Part shown: piece by piece, positions 44,944 through 53,110 of the stretch
Layout of the letters: every line of letters starts with the position of its first letter
Numbering within the stretch: the first letter of the stretch is position 1
Assembly: GCF_020216025.1 (NCBI RefSeq)
Contig: NZ_JAIWNC010000057.1
Span: 1 to 64,000 of the forward strand
Source: Jidongwangia harbinensis
Lineage (GTDB): Bacteria; Actinomycetota; Actinomycetes; Mycobacteriales; Micromonosporaceae
DNA: 64,000 nt
Direction: 5' to 3'
The notes under the pieces: generated by a model
Databases searched by the model: none
What the model was told of the DNA's origin: nothing
The model's input: only the letters and a program-made list of their open reading frames with translations
Position numbers and translations under genes: made by a program

Positions 44944-47637
44944 TCACAACAGCGAACGCTCCCTCGCGCGGTCCACCGCCGCACGCCGGCGGTCCACCTC
45001 CAACTTGCGGTAGATCGATCGGAGATGAGCCTTGACGGTATTGACCGACACACCGAGTTCGCCGGCGATGTCGCGAGCGGTGAACATCGTCGGGAGGTAG
45101 CGCAGCACCTCCAACTCCCGCGCGCTGAGGTCGGCGGTGGCGCCCGGCGCGGTCGTACCCTCACCGGTCCCTGCCGCGTCTTTGCGCACGTCGGCCGCGA
45201 AGGCGGCGTATCGCTCGGTGGCCGGACTCCGCCGGGCGACGAGCCGAGCCACCTGCTCGGCGCCTACACTGACGAACGGCCGGCGCAGACCCTCCCGCTC
45301 GGCGAGCGCGAGAGCACCGGCGAGTGCGTCGACGGCACGGAGGCCGTGTCCCCGGGAATCGGCGATGAGCGCGGCCAACAGGCGGGCCTCGACCGTGGTC
45401 ACGGTGGCCGGCAGCGGCTCCGGCGGACCGGCGAGGAGCCGCTCGGCCCGATGCAGATCGTGCGTCGCGAAGGCGGCCTGGGCCCGGCAGACCCGCTCGG
45501 CGAAGGTCAGGGAGGCCTTGCGGGTCAGTCGTGCGTACCGTTCCTCGACCGCCTCGGTCCGGCCCGCCGACAGGTCCACCTGCGACTCGATGAGCAGCAG
45601 CCACCGTTCGAGCACGGGTGCCTGGATCCTGGACCGGTGATACAGGCCTGCCTCGGACAGGATCGCCCGGGCGTCGTCGATCTCGTCCCGGGCCAGGGCG
45701 AGGACGGCCCGGCTGCCCAGCCACATCAGGTGCTGCGTGGTCTCGCGCCCGTGCTGACCGGCCTGCCGAGCCTGCCCGAGGAGAAGGTCCGCCGGACTCA
45801 ACTCGCTGCGCAGGATGTGTGCCTGCGCGAGGGCCAGGTGCGCGGCCGCGGACTGGGGTGCGTGTGTCCACCCCCGGCGCTCGGCGAGGTCGCGCACCTC
45901 ACCCGCCAGGCGGACGGCCTCCTGCACCGAACCGAACATGATCTCCAGCAGGGCGAGATGACCCACCGCACTGATCTCGACGAGCTCCATGCCCGACGCG
46001 CGTGCGGCGGTCGAGGCGTTCCACAGGAACTGCTCCGCGGTACGCGTCCGGCCCAGCCAGAGCAGCCCGACGCCCTTGTGGTGCAACGCCAGCACCCGGT
46101 ACCGGCCGGCCGCGCGGATCTCGGGTACCTCCATCCGCGCCAGCCTGGCGAGCAGACGCGTGGCCTGAGCGACGACCGCCGGCATGTGGCCGCGCGCCAG
46201 GGACATCATCATCTCCAGCGCCGCAAGGGTGATCTCGACCGGCCGATGCTCGCGGTCCAGGCCGTCCGGCAGCAGTTGGCGCGCTCGCGCCAGCCGCTCG
46301 GACAACGCGTCCCAGTCGCCCGCGTCGAACAGCTGCAGGGCGTCGCACGCCATCAACTCGGCGGTCGAGGTCACCTCGGCCGCCGGAATGCTCCGGACCA
46401 CGTTGACCAGGGCCGCCCGGTTCGCCGAGAGGATGAGCGGCGCGGCTTCGGCGACCACCAGACGCCCGACATAGGCCCAGTCCCGGGCCACGGCCGCGTG
46501 TCCGAGTGCCTCGAGGATCGAGCCGTGGGCCGCATGCCAGCGCGCCGCCCGCAGGTGCAGCTCGGGCACCATCCGCGGGTTCCAGAGCAGGAGGTGGTGC
46601 CGCAGCGCGTCCCGGAGCAGGTGGTGATACCGGAACCAGTGCGGCTTCGCGCCGAGCCGCACCACGAAGTCGTTGACCAGTTCCAGCTTCTCGAGGATCT
46701 GCTGGCCGCCGCTACCGTCGATGAGCGCGTCGGCCAGGTCGCCGCAGACGTGCTCGCACACGCTCGTGTACAGCAGGAACCACACGATCCGCCTGGGCTG
46801 CCGATCCAGGACCTCGTGCGCCAGGTACTCGTCCACCGAGCGCACATCGCCGGTGAAGTCGGCGATCTCCCGCGGCTGGCCCGGACCGGTCAGGAAGGCG
46901 GCCGCCATCTGCAACCCGGCCGGCCATCCCTCGGTTCGCTCCAGCAGCGCGGCCACGTCGGCACTGTCCAGATCAAGGTGGGGCCGGGTCAGCAACCGGG
47001 CGGCCTCGTCGGCGGTGAAGGCCAGATCCGGGGCCCGGATCTCGCTCAGCGCGCCCGTCAGCCGCCACCGGTGCAGGGGCAGACCGGGATCCGAGCGGCT
47101 GAGCAGGATCACGTGGAACCCCGCCGGCGGCTGGTCGAGCAGCTGACCCAGCTCGCGGAGGACCTGGGAGTCGTCGATCTCATGGAAGTCGTCGATGATC
47201 GCGACCGCCGGCCCGGACGGCCGTCGCAGCCATCGCGCCAAAGCCCGGACACGTTGGCCGGCGTCGGAAGGCACGGAGGTCAGCCCGGTGAGCGGATCGC
47301 CGTGCACCGTGCCGTCGATCTGCCGGATCGCGGTCATCACGGAGGACCAGAAGGACTGGACGTCGTTGCCGCTGCGATCGACCGTGAGCCACGCGCAGGG
47401 AAACGGCTTGCTCGCCGCCCACGTCGAGACCAGCACGGTCTTGCCCCAGCCGGCCCCGGCGCAGACGAGCGTGACCGGGACCTGTAAGGCCGCGTCGAGC
47501 AGCACGCTCAGCCTCGGCCGGTGGACCTGTGCCCGCAGCGTCCGAGGCCGGGACATCTTCGCGGTGTGGAACGGATCGAACAGCGGCGTGACGACCTGCC
47601 GGGTCATGCGGTGGCCCGGTCGCCCGGCCGGAGTCAT
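44944..47637 (-). CDS. MalT-type LAL regulator (LuxR family)
   Basis: The 897-residue protein has an N-terminal ATPase domain (Walker A-like GAGWGKTVLV near residue 58, VAIIDDFHEIDD Walker B), winged-helix and helical-repeat middle parts, and a C-terminal LuxR helix-turn-helix (ARDIAGELGVSVNTVKAHLR, then IYRKLEVDRRRAAV). Related proteins include MalT, AcoK and many actinomycete activators. I chose the ATG at 47637 because GGAGG lies upstream at the right distance; the ATG at 47676 would add 13 residues. It converges on the B12-binding gene and its inducer is unknown. Confidence 0.9.
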   Translation of the reverse strand: MTPAGRPGHRMTRQVVTPLFDPFHTAKMSRPRTLRAQVHRPRLSVLLDAALQVPVTLVCAGAGWGKTVLVSTWAASKPFPCAWLTVDRSGNDVQSFWSSVMTAIRQIDGTVHGDPLTGLTSVPSDAGQRVRALARWLRRPSGPAVAIIDDFHEIDDSQVLRELGQLLDQPPAGFHVILLSRSDPGLPLHRWRLTGALSEIRAPDLAFTADEAARLLTRPHLDLDSADVAALLERTEGWPAGLQMAAAFLTGPGQPREIADFTGDVRSVDEYLAHEVLDRQPRRIVWFLLYTSVCEHVCGDLADALIDGSGGQQILEKLELVNDFVVRLGAKPHWFRYHHLLRDALRHHLLLWNPRMVPELHLRAARWHAAHGSILEALGHAAVARDWAYVGRLVVAEAAPLILSANRAALVNVVRSIPAAEVTSTAELMACDALQLFDAGDWDALSERLARARQLLPDGLDREHRPVEITLAALEMMMSLARGHMPAVVAQATRLLARLARMEVPEIRAAGRYRVLALHHKGVGLLWLGRTRTAEQFLWNASTAARASGMELVEISAVGHLALLEIMFGSVQEAVRLAGEVRDLAERRGWTHAPQSAAAHLALAQAHILRSELSPADLLLGQARQAGQHGRETTQHLMWLGSRAVLALARDEIDDARAILSEAGLYHRSRIQAPVLERWLLLIESQVDLSAGRTEAVEERYARLTRKASLTFAERVCRAQAAFATHDLHRAERLLAGPPEPLPATVTTVEARLLAALIADSRGHGLRAVDALAGALALAEREGLRRPFVSVGAEQVARLVARRSPATERYAAFAADVRKDAAGTGEGTTAPGATADLSARELEVLRYLPTMFTARDIAGELGVSVNTVKAHLRSIYRKLEVDRRRAAVDRARERSLL

Positions 47638-48006
47638 GGACGCCTCCGGCCGGTTGGCGCTGTCACCGCTCTTCATGCCGCACCCCCGGCATCGAGTCGC
47701 ACCCGGTCGCCGCAGCGGACTGCCCATCCCATCGCCTGCACGGCCACGACGAAGACACCGTCAGGCTTCCGTCCCGGGCACGGTGCGCCACGGCCACCGT
47801 CGTCCCGGGGGCCGCCTGTATCCCCCGCACCGTCCATCAGCGAACCACGCACCGGAACCGCTTGGCAACAGCTGGTCACCCTTGTCGACACTGACGCGAG
47901 AACGCCCAGGCACGTTCCGCGGGATGTCCGGCACGGGCGGGTCCGGCACGGGCGGGTCCGGAACTCGATGGCACCGCGGGTTCGGGCCGTGTGATGATCG
48001 ACGCCG
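47638..48006. other. Intergenic region upstream of the tRNA-like element
   Basis: This 369-bp stretch has no supported gene. It carries a 15-bp tandem repeat at 47926-47961 and presumably the LAL promoter and the promoter of the tRNA-like RNA. Confidence 0.45.
47926..47961. repeat. 15-bp tandem repeat, 2.4 copies
   Basis: GTCCGGCACGGGCGG is repeated exactly (47926-47940, 47941-47955) and followed by a partial third copy. It ends 45 bp before the tRNA-like element. Confidence 0.8.
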
Positions 48007-48135
48007 GGGCCGCTAGCTCAATCGGCAGAGCATCCGACTGAACAGCGCGTCCGCTCCCCGCCCACGCGGCCATGGGGGCGCTTCCTTCTCTTCTGACGGA
48101 TCGGAGGGTTCGGGGTTCGAATCCCCGGCGGCCCA
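48007..48135 (+). ncRNA. tRNA-like RNA (Lys-type body) with 63-nt anticodon loop
   Basis: All four helices pair perfectly: acceptor 48007-48013 with 48128-48134, D-stem 48016-48019 with 48028-48031, anticodon stem 48033-48037 with 48101-48105, T-stem 48111-48115 with 48123-48127. The D-loop has GG and the T-loop is TTCGAAT. The anticodon loop is 48038-48100, 63 nt instead of 7, so 56 nt are inserted and no readable anticodon remains. The insert can form AGCGC (48044-48048) with GCGCT (48078-48082). CCA is not encoded. It is too intact for a random pseudogene and too short an insertion for a group I intron. The start codon of the next gene begins two bases after the discriminator base. Confidence 0.8.
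48066..48089 (+). repeat. 24-bp near-repeat, left copy (inside the anticodon insert)
   Basis: It matches 22 of 24 bases at 50308-50331 and includes an identical GGGCGCTTCCTTCT core. The right copy lies just after the gene that follows, so the pair brackets it. Confidence 0.75.
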
Positions 48136-48136
48136 C

Positions 48137-50296
48137 ATGTACGAGAAGCTCATCATCCAGAAGACCCTGCGCGTCCCGGCCGGCGCCGGGGCGGCGGGCG
48201 ACGGCGCGCCGGTCGCCCGGCAGCTGGATGCGGCGTTGCTCGACGCGGGGTTCTCGGCGTCGCGGGCCCTGCTGGACCACGTCGGCGCCCTGGCGCCGGA
48301 GCCGGCCATGGATCTCGCCGCCACCGTCGTCTCCGCGGTACGTGAACTCGTCGGCGACCATGTCCAGCACAACGTCTATTTCCTCGGCTTCCCGGACGAG
48401 GTGCCGGACACCGTGGAGTTCTGGACCGAGCGGCTGCGTGCGGCCGTGCTCACCGGCGGCGGCACGGCCACCGAGGAGCAACTGCGGGACGCGGTCGGGT
48501 CCGGCCGGGTCGACCTGCTCGGCCTGCCGGGGTACGGCACCTACCAGCACACGTACGACGAACTGCTGGCCGCGCACGACGATCTGGTCGCCGCCGCGGG
48601 CGACCGGGTAACCCTGCTGAGCCTCGGCGACACCGCCGAGGTGGAGGCGGAGCGTCTCTACCTCGCCCTGGCGGGCAGTACGACGCCGCACGGCGAGGCG
48701 GACCTGGCGATCCTCAGCGAACTCGCGGTCGCCTGCATGGACGGCGCGCAGCCGGCGGAGATCCCGGTGCGCGAGAACCGCGCCGTCCTCAACGGGGTCC
48801 GGCTCGTCCTCGGCCGTCCGCTGGTCGGGGTGGACAGCACGACCGACGTGCTGCGCCTGGCCTGCCAGGTCTCCGGCGGCGACGTCTCACTCGCGGCGGC
48901 CACGCGGTTCCGCGCGTTCCCGCGCCGGGAGCGGCGCGTCCTGCTGGCCGCGTTGCACGAGGTCGTCGCCGCGAACCCGGCCAAGCTGGGCGACGTCGCC
49001 CGTCACGCGGAGCGGTGGAAGCGGCTCGGCGAGCGGTTGCACCCGCACGAGTACGCCGCATGGCCGTACGCACAGCAGGTGTTCGCGGTGGCGCGCGGCG
49101 AGCGGCGGGTACGGAACCTGGCCGGCCGTGCGGAGGAGGCGCTGCGCGCCGGGGCCGTCGGTCCGGCCGCGTCCGTGCTGTCGGCCGCGCCGGGCATGCT
49201 GTTGCGGTCCGCGGACCGGCTCCTGCGGCTGGCACCGGCGGAGGAGCGGGCCACCGTGGTCGCCGCGGTCCACGGGGCGCTGGGCTCGGCGTCCGGCCGC
49301 GTGCTCTGCTCGCTGCGGGAGCACGTCGCCAACCGGCTGGCGCCCGCATCGGCCCGCTTGTACGCGAGCCGTGCGCGCACCGCGTGGGTCGGGCCGGACC
49401 GGCGGCCGCCGCTGCCGGCCGACCTGGTGGCCGAGCTGTCGTCGCTGCTCGACGCGGAGATCGGTACCCGGCTGCCGCAGCCCGAATTCCCGCTGCTGGT
49501 GGACCCGGAGATCCTCGACGTCGCGCTGCCGTTGTCCGGCAAGGCCGCCGAAGGTGGCTTCCGGGTCCTGCCGCGAGGCTCGCGGGCGACGGTACCGGGT
49601 GAGCTCCTGCGCTTCTTCACCTACTGGCGGCAGTCGAGCCGTCGCACCGACTACGACCTCTCGGTGCTGTTGCTCGACGACGACTTCGACGCCGCCGGCC
49701 AGGTGTCCTGGACGAACTACCGCCAGGACGGCGCCGCGTACTCCGGCGACCTCACCGAGGCGCCGGACGGCGCGACCGAGTTCATCGACGTGCCGCTGAC
49801 GGTCGGCGCCCGCTATGTCGTTCCGCAGGTCAACATCTACTCCGGTGAGTCGTTCGACGAGGTCGCCGAGTCGATGTTCGGCTACCAGACCCGCACCCGG
49901 GATCAGCGCGGCGCCCCGTTCGACGCGCGGACCGTACGGTCGCGCTCACAGATGCGCGGCTCGGGGCGGGTCGCGCTGCCGGCCGTGTTCCTCCGGGGCG
50001 AGCACGGGTGGCAGGCGGTGTGGCTGCACCTGTACCTCTCCGGCTGGCCGTCGTTCAACCGGGTGGAGGACAACACCTTCACCACGGCCGACCGGGTACG
50101 GGCCCTGCTGGAGCGGCGCTACCTCACCGTCTCCTACCTGGTGGACCTCTGGCGCGCCCGGACCGAGGTGACCAGGTGGGACGGCCGGCTGCCGGACGAG
50201 CCGGTCACCTTCCTGGGCATCGAGGCACCCGAGGGGCTGCCCCAGGGTTCGCGTGCCTATACGCTGGACCGGCTCGGGGAGCTGATCCCCGGGTAG
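48137..50296 (+). CDS. Large helical-repeat protein with TerD-like C-terminal part, next to tRNA-like RNA
   Basis: The 719-residue protein has an N-terminal region that I cannot assign, a helical middle (VLRLACQVSGGDVSLA, PRRERRVLLAALHEVVAANP, AERWKRLGERLHPHEY) and a C-terminal part resembling TerD (DYDLSVLLLDDDFD, QVSWTNYR, SGDLTEAPDGATEFIDV). From memory the middle resembles a family of myxobacterial and streptomycete proteins (MXAN_6230/SCO0854), unchecked. The ATG at 48137 lies two bases past the tRNA-like element. The only ribosome-site-like run (GGCGG, about 48127-48131) falls in the T-stem end and acceptor 3' strand, so folding or processing of the RNA should affect translation. Ter proteins act in stress and phage-related responses. 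Confidence 0.8.
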   Translation: MYEKLIIQKTLRVPAGAGAAGDGAPVARQLDAALLDAGFSASRALLDHVGALAPEPAMDLAATVVSAVRELVGDHVQHNVYFLGFPDEVPDTVEFWTERLRAAVLTGGGTATEEQLRDAVGSGRVDLLGLPGYGTYQHTYDELLAAHDDLVAAAGDRVTLLSLGDTAEVEAERLYLALAGSTTPHGEADLAILSELAVACMDGAQPAEIPVRENRAVLNGVRLVLGRPLVGVDSTTDVLRLACQVSGGDVSLAAATRFRAFPRRERRVLLAALHEVVAANPAKLGDVARHAERWKRLGERLHPHEYAAWPYAQQVFAVARGERRVRNLAGRAEEALRAGAVGPAASVLSAAPGMLLRSADRLLRLAPAEERATVVAAVHGALGSASGRVLCSLREHVANRLAPASARLYASRARTAWVGPDRRPPLPADLVAELSSLLDAEIGTRLPQPEFPLLVDPEILDVALPLSGKAAEGGFRVLPRGSRATVPGELLRFFTYWRQSSRRTDYDLSVLLLDDDFDAAGQVSWTNYRQDGAAYSGDLTEAPDGATEFIDVPLTVGARYVVPQVNIYSGESFDEVAESMFGYQTRTRDQRGAPFDARTVRSRSQMRGSGRVALPAVFLRGEHGWQAVWLHLYLSGWPSFNRVEDNTFTTADRVRALLERRYLTVSYLVDLWRARTEVTRWDGRLPDEPVTFLGIEAPEGLPQGSRAYTLDRLGELIPG

Positions 50297-50307
50297 CCGT
50301 GACGGCC

Positions 50308-50331
50308 GAGGCCATGCGGGCGCTTCCTTCT
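50308..50331 (+). repeat. 24-bp near-repeat, right copy
   Basis: It begins 12 bp after the stop of the TerD-like gene and matches the left copy at 48066-48089 in 22 of 24 positions. Confidence 0.75.
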
Positions 50332-50333
50332 AT

Positions 50334-50348
50334 CCCGTTCAAATCGGG
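50334..50348 (+). other. T-arm-like hairpin after the TerD-like gene
   Basis: CCCG-TTCAAAT-CGGG is a 4-bp stem with a 7-nt loop that fits the tRNA T-loop consensus, including the conserved G-C closing pair. It starts 2 bp after the right repeat. In the left copy the repeat is also followed by a tRNA 3' part. Confidence 0.5.
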
Positions 50349-50350
50349 TA

Positions 50351-50368
50351 CCCCCGCGCGAGCGGGGG
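50351..50368 (+). terminator. GNRA-loop hairpin, probable terminator
   Basis: CCCCCGC-GCGA-GCGGGGG is a perfect 7-bp stem with a GNRA tetraloop. It directly follows the T-arm-like hairpin and precedes the convergent lipoprotein gene by about 60 bp. Confidence 0.65.
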
Positions 50369-50430
50369 AGTGGCCGTACAGCAACCGCGCTCTCCTCGGC
50401 CCGTCACGGCGGGCACCGATCGACCGGAGA

Positions 50431-51018
50431 TCACCACCGGTACGACTGCATCTCGCACTCGCGGTAGATCTCGAGGTACTTCTTGCTGTCGATGCCGGGT
50501 GCCCGCTTGCCGAACGAGAAGAACTCGTCGTCCCAGTTGCCGCTCACCTCGATGCCCCGGTTGTTCATGCACTTCATCCACGCCCGGGTCTGGTCGGGGT
50601 AGTTCGGGTTGCGGGCCTTGTCCAGCAGCGGGTCGAGATACGGTTCCTTGTCCTTGCACGCGGCGTACCCGCTGCGGTTCTTCTTGTTCTCCTGCTCCGG
50701 AACCTTGGGCACGGGCACGTTGTCCGGCATATCCACCTTCTCGGACCCCGCCTTGCTCACCATCTTGACGCCATGCGACTCCAGGCATGCCCAATAGGCG
50801 TCGTAGACGCGGTCCCGGTCCTCCTCGGTCATGTCGATGCGCAACATGGCGCCGGTCTCGGGGGACGGCGACGGCTTTGCGGTCGGCCCGCCGGCGATGG
50901 TGGCCACCCGGTCGGACGTTCCGGCGTCGGACGAGGAGGGCTCGTCCGAGCAGCCGGAGAGCAGTCCGGTCGCGCACAGCGCGGCGATGAGCCAGTGGCG
51001 AACGTGTGTAGGGCGCAT
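50431..51018 (-). CDS. Lipoprotein with spaced cysteines
   Basis: The 195-residue protein has a lipobox (ATGLLSGC) and a mature part with WACLESHGVKM, YAACKDKEPYLD, WMKCMNNRGIEVSG and YRECEMQSY. The C-x6-8-G pattern and the final E-C block resemble the proteins at 32044 and 40005. The ATG at 51018 gives a normal lipoprotein signal length. Function is unknown. It converges on the TerD-like gene. Confidence 0.82.
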   Translation of the reverse strand: MRPTHVRHWLIAALCATGLLSGCSDEPSSSDAGTSDRVATIAGGPTAKPSPSPETGAMLRIDMTEEDRDRVYDAYWACLESHGVKMVSKAGSEKVDMPDNVPVPKVPEQENKKNRSGYAACKDKEPYLDPLLDKARNPNYPDQTRAWMKCMNNRGIEVSGNWDDEFFSFGKRAPGIDSKKYLEIYRECEMQSYRW

Positions 51019-51197
51019 GCCGACATGCTGGCCGAGGACTGTGAGGAACCTGTCAGGCGGCGTCGGCGGCGGGCCGGATGGCCCATCGGTCTGCCCGAGC
51101 CGCCCGCGAAGGAGGCTGAGGGGCATTCTCCTCCGACCTGACCGGGCGGACACCCCACGGACGTCGTGAGGTCCCGCTGAAGACGTACCGTGCTGGC

Positions 51198-51674
51198 ATG
51201 CAGAGCCCGCAACCGCCCGGGGCCGCCGGCCCGCGCCCCACCGTCGACTCCGAGATCACCTGGCTGCTGCACCGTGCGGCCCAGCGCATGCGTGCCGCCA
51301 CCGGTGAGGTGGCCGAGAAACACGGACTCACGCTGCGCGAATACATCGTGCTGAGTGCGCTCCACAAGAGCCCGGGTCTCAACCAGGGCGAGCTCGGCAA
51401 GACCCTGGGACTGGACAAGACCACCCTGATGAGCCAGCTCGACCGGCTCGAGCGCAGCGGCCTCGTGGTACGGCACAACGACCCGCGGGACCGCCGCCTG
51501 CGCATTCCGGTGATCACCGCGGACGGCGAGGCCCTGCGCGCGACGGTCGCCGACGCCTGCGACAACGTCGAGACCTCGGCCCTGACCGGCCTTGATCCCG
51601 ATGAGGTCCAGATCCTCCGGCGGATGCTCTTCGCGATCATCGGCGACGTCGAGGACCGCGGTTCCTGCCTCTGA
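51198..51674 (+). CDS. MarR-family transcriptional regulator
   Basis: The 158-residue protein has the MarR winged helix (LNQGELGKTLGLDKTTLMSQ, LERSGLVVRHNDPRDRRLR) with the conserved D-x-R-D-R-R wing. MarR proteins usually repress efflux or oxidoreductase genes and release DNA on binding phenolic or oxidised ligands. Its targets are unclear; the AraC gene lies about 100 bp downstream in the same direction. Confidence 0.93.
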   Translation: MQSPQPPGAAGPRPTVDSEITWLLHRAAQRMRAATGEVAEKHGLTLREYIVLSALHKSPGLNQGELGKTLGLDKTTLMSQLDRLERSGLVVRHNDPRDRRLRIPVITADGEALRATVADACDNVETSALTGLDPDEVQILRRMLFAIIGDVEDRGSCL

Positions 51675-51771
51675 CCCGCCGGGAGGTGTCCCCGCCCGTC
51701 GGCCGGTCGGAATATCGACGCGACTTGGCCATTTAGTGACGGCGTAACCGTTCTGGGGTATACCGGCGAGT

Positions 51772-52788
51772 GTGCGGAACTCCGAACGACTGTCCGGGCC
51801 AGGGTCACTCGACCATCATCCACCACAACATGGTGAACTGCGCCGATTCTCCGTGGGGCGGTTCGAGGAGTTGCGCGACCTGAGCCAGCGGCTGTTCTAC
51901 CCGCACCGGTGGCAGGCGGCCTCCAGCGTGCAACGGTTGCCGGTCGAGCTCACCGCGATGACGCTGGGCGCCGTCACGATCAGCACGGCGACCATCCGCG
52001 GCGAGGTCACCGCATCCAGCACGGAACGGAGCGGGTACTTCATCGCCCTGACTGCCAACGGGTCCATCGACGTCGAACATCGAGGCGTCCGGACTCGGGT
52101 GAGCCGGGACACCGCCGCCGTCTACCGGCCGTCCGGACCCGGCCGGATGCACTGGAACGGCAAGGGCGCCCAGCCCTTCGGCGTGAAGGTGGAGAGTGCG
52201 GTCCTGGAAGCCACGTTGCGATCGCACCTGCAGCGGCCCACCGCGAAGCAGGTCAATCTGGCGGCCGGCATGGACACCGCGGTGGGGCCGGGGCGTTCGT
52301 GGGCGCGCCTGGTCGTTTTCCTGCACCGGGAGGCGGTCAGCGGCACCACCCTGCTGGACAATCCGCTGATCGCGGTCCGGCTGCACGACGCCGTGGTGCT
52401 GGGTCTGCTCTGTGCCGTGGACCATCCGGACCGGCAGCAGTTGCTGACCCCGGGCGGAGCGTGGCGACCGCGATCGGTCAAGCTCGCGATCGACATCATG
52501 CAGGCGCACCCCGAGGAGGCGCTCAGCGTCACGACGCTGGCCGGCACGGTGGGCGTCAGCGCGCGCAGTCTGCAGGCGGGGTTCCGGCAGTACGTCGGGA
52601 TGACGCCGATGGCCTACCTGCGCCAGGTGCGGCTCACCCGCGCCAGGGACGATCTGCTGCACGGCGACCCGCACGGAGAATCGGTCGCCGCGGTCGCTCA
52701 CCGGTGGGGATTCGGCCACGTGGGCCGGTTCGCGGCCGTGTACCGGCAGGCGTTCGGCGAGTCCCCGTCGCAGACGTTGCGGCGTTGA
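51772..52788 (+). CDS. AraC-family transcriptional regulator
   Basis: The 338-residue protein has an N-terminal cupin-type AraC_binding_2-like domain (residues about 30-200) and a C-terminal pair of helix-turn-helices (LSVTTLAGTVGVSARSLQAG and GESVAAVAHRWGFGHVGRFA with the family end AVYRQAFGESPSQTLRR). The start is a GTG at 51772. Related regulators control catabolic operons. The promoter is not separable from the MarR gene with confidence. Confidence 0.92.
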   Translation: MRNSERLSGPGSLDHHPPQHGELRRFSVGRFEELRDLSQRLFYPHRWQAASSVQRLPVELTAMTLGAVTISTATIRGEVTASSTERSGYFIALTANGSIDVEHRGVRTRVSRDTAAVYRPSGPGRMHWNGKGAQPFGVKVESAVLEATLRSHLQRPTAKQVNLAAGMDTAVGPGRSWARLVVFLHREAVSGTTLLDNPLIAVRLHDAVVLGLLCAVDHPDRQQLLTPGGAWRPRSVKLAIDIMQAHPEEALSVTTLAGTVGVSARSLQAGFRQYVGMTPMAYLRQVRLTRARDDLLHGDPHGESVAAVAHRWGFGHVGRFAAVYRQAFGESPSQTLRR

Positions 52789-53110
52789 CCACCGTCGCCG
52801 GACGAGAAACATCAGACTTTTTCTCCATCGGGGGATGTCCACTTCACGCGAGCCCTATCCGCATGCGACCGTGGCGGCAGGCAAGGTTGCGACAGCCCGG
52901 CAGGCCGATGGGATGGACTCGGCCTACCCCGGAACGCTACCCAGCGCGGCTCTCGCGCTGTGGAGGGCAGACCAACCTGCTGGCCGGAGTGCTCACGGCA
53001 ACCGAGCGCTCCGGCTAACCCCGGTTCCACCGGGAGGCTGCCGTCAGTCGGCGGGGGCCCGTGCCGATGCGGAGAGCCACCTTCCCGCGCGACGGCTACG
53101 CTGTCCGACT
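52789..53110. other. Structured intergenic leader before the deaminase gene
   Basis: No gene is supported in this 322-bp stretch. Three short perfect hairpins occur: 52903-52908 with 52919-52924 (GGCCGA/TCGGCC), 52943-52948 with 52954-52959 (AGCGCG/CGCGCT) and 53020-53025 with 53029-53034 (CCCGGT/ACCGGG). It could be a leader RNA or a terminator plus promoter. Confidence 0.4.

Noticed and set aside
47926..47961. CRISPR-like repeat
   Set aside because: Two tandem 15-bp units without spacers; a simple tandem repeat.
48038..48100. Group I intron in a tRNA anticodon loop
   Set aside because: The insert adds only 56 nt, far below the length of group I introns, and no conserved core was seen. No bulge-helix-bulge intron is known in bacteria.
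48007..50331. Integrative element attached at a tRNA gene
   Set aside because: No integrase, excisionase, relaxase or replication gene lies between the repeats. A mobile module remains possible only by other means.
52789..53110. Cobalamin riboswitch
   Set aside because: No B12-box-like sequence or conserved core found, and the downstream deaminase is not a B12 gene.
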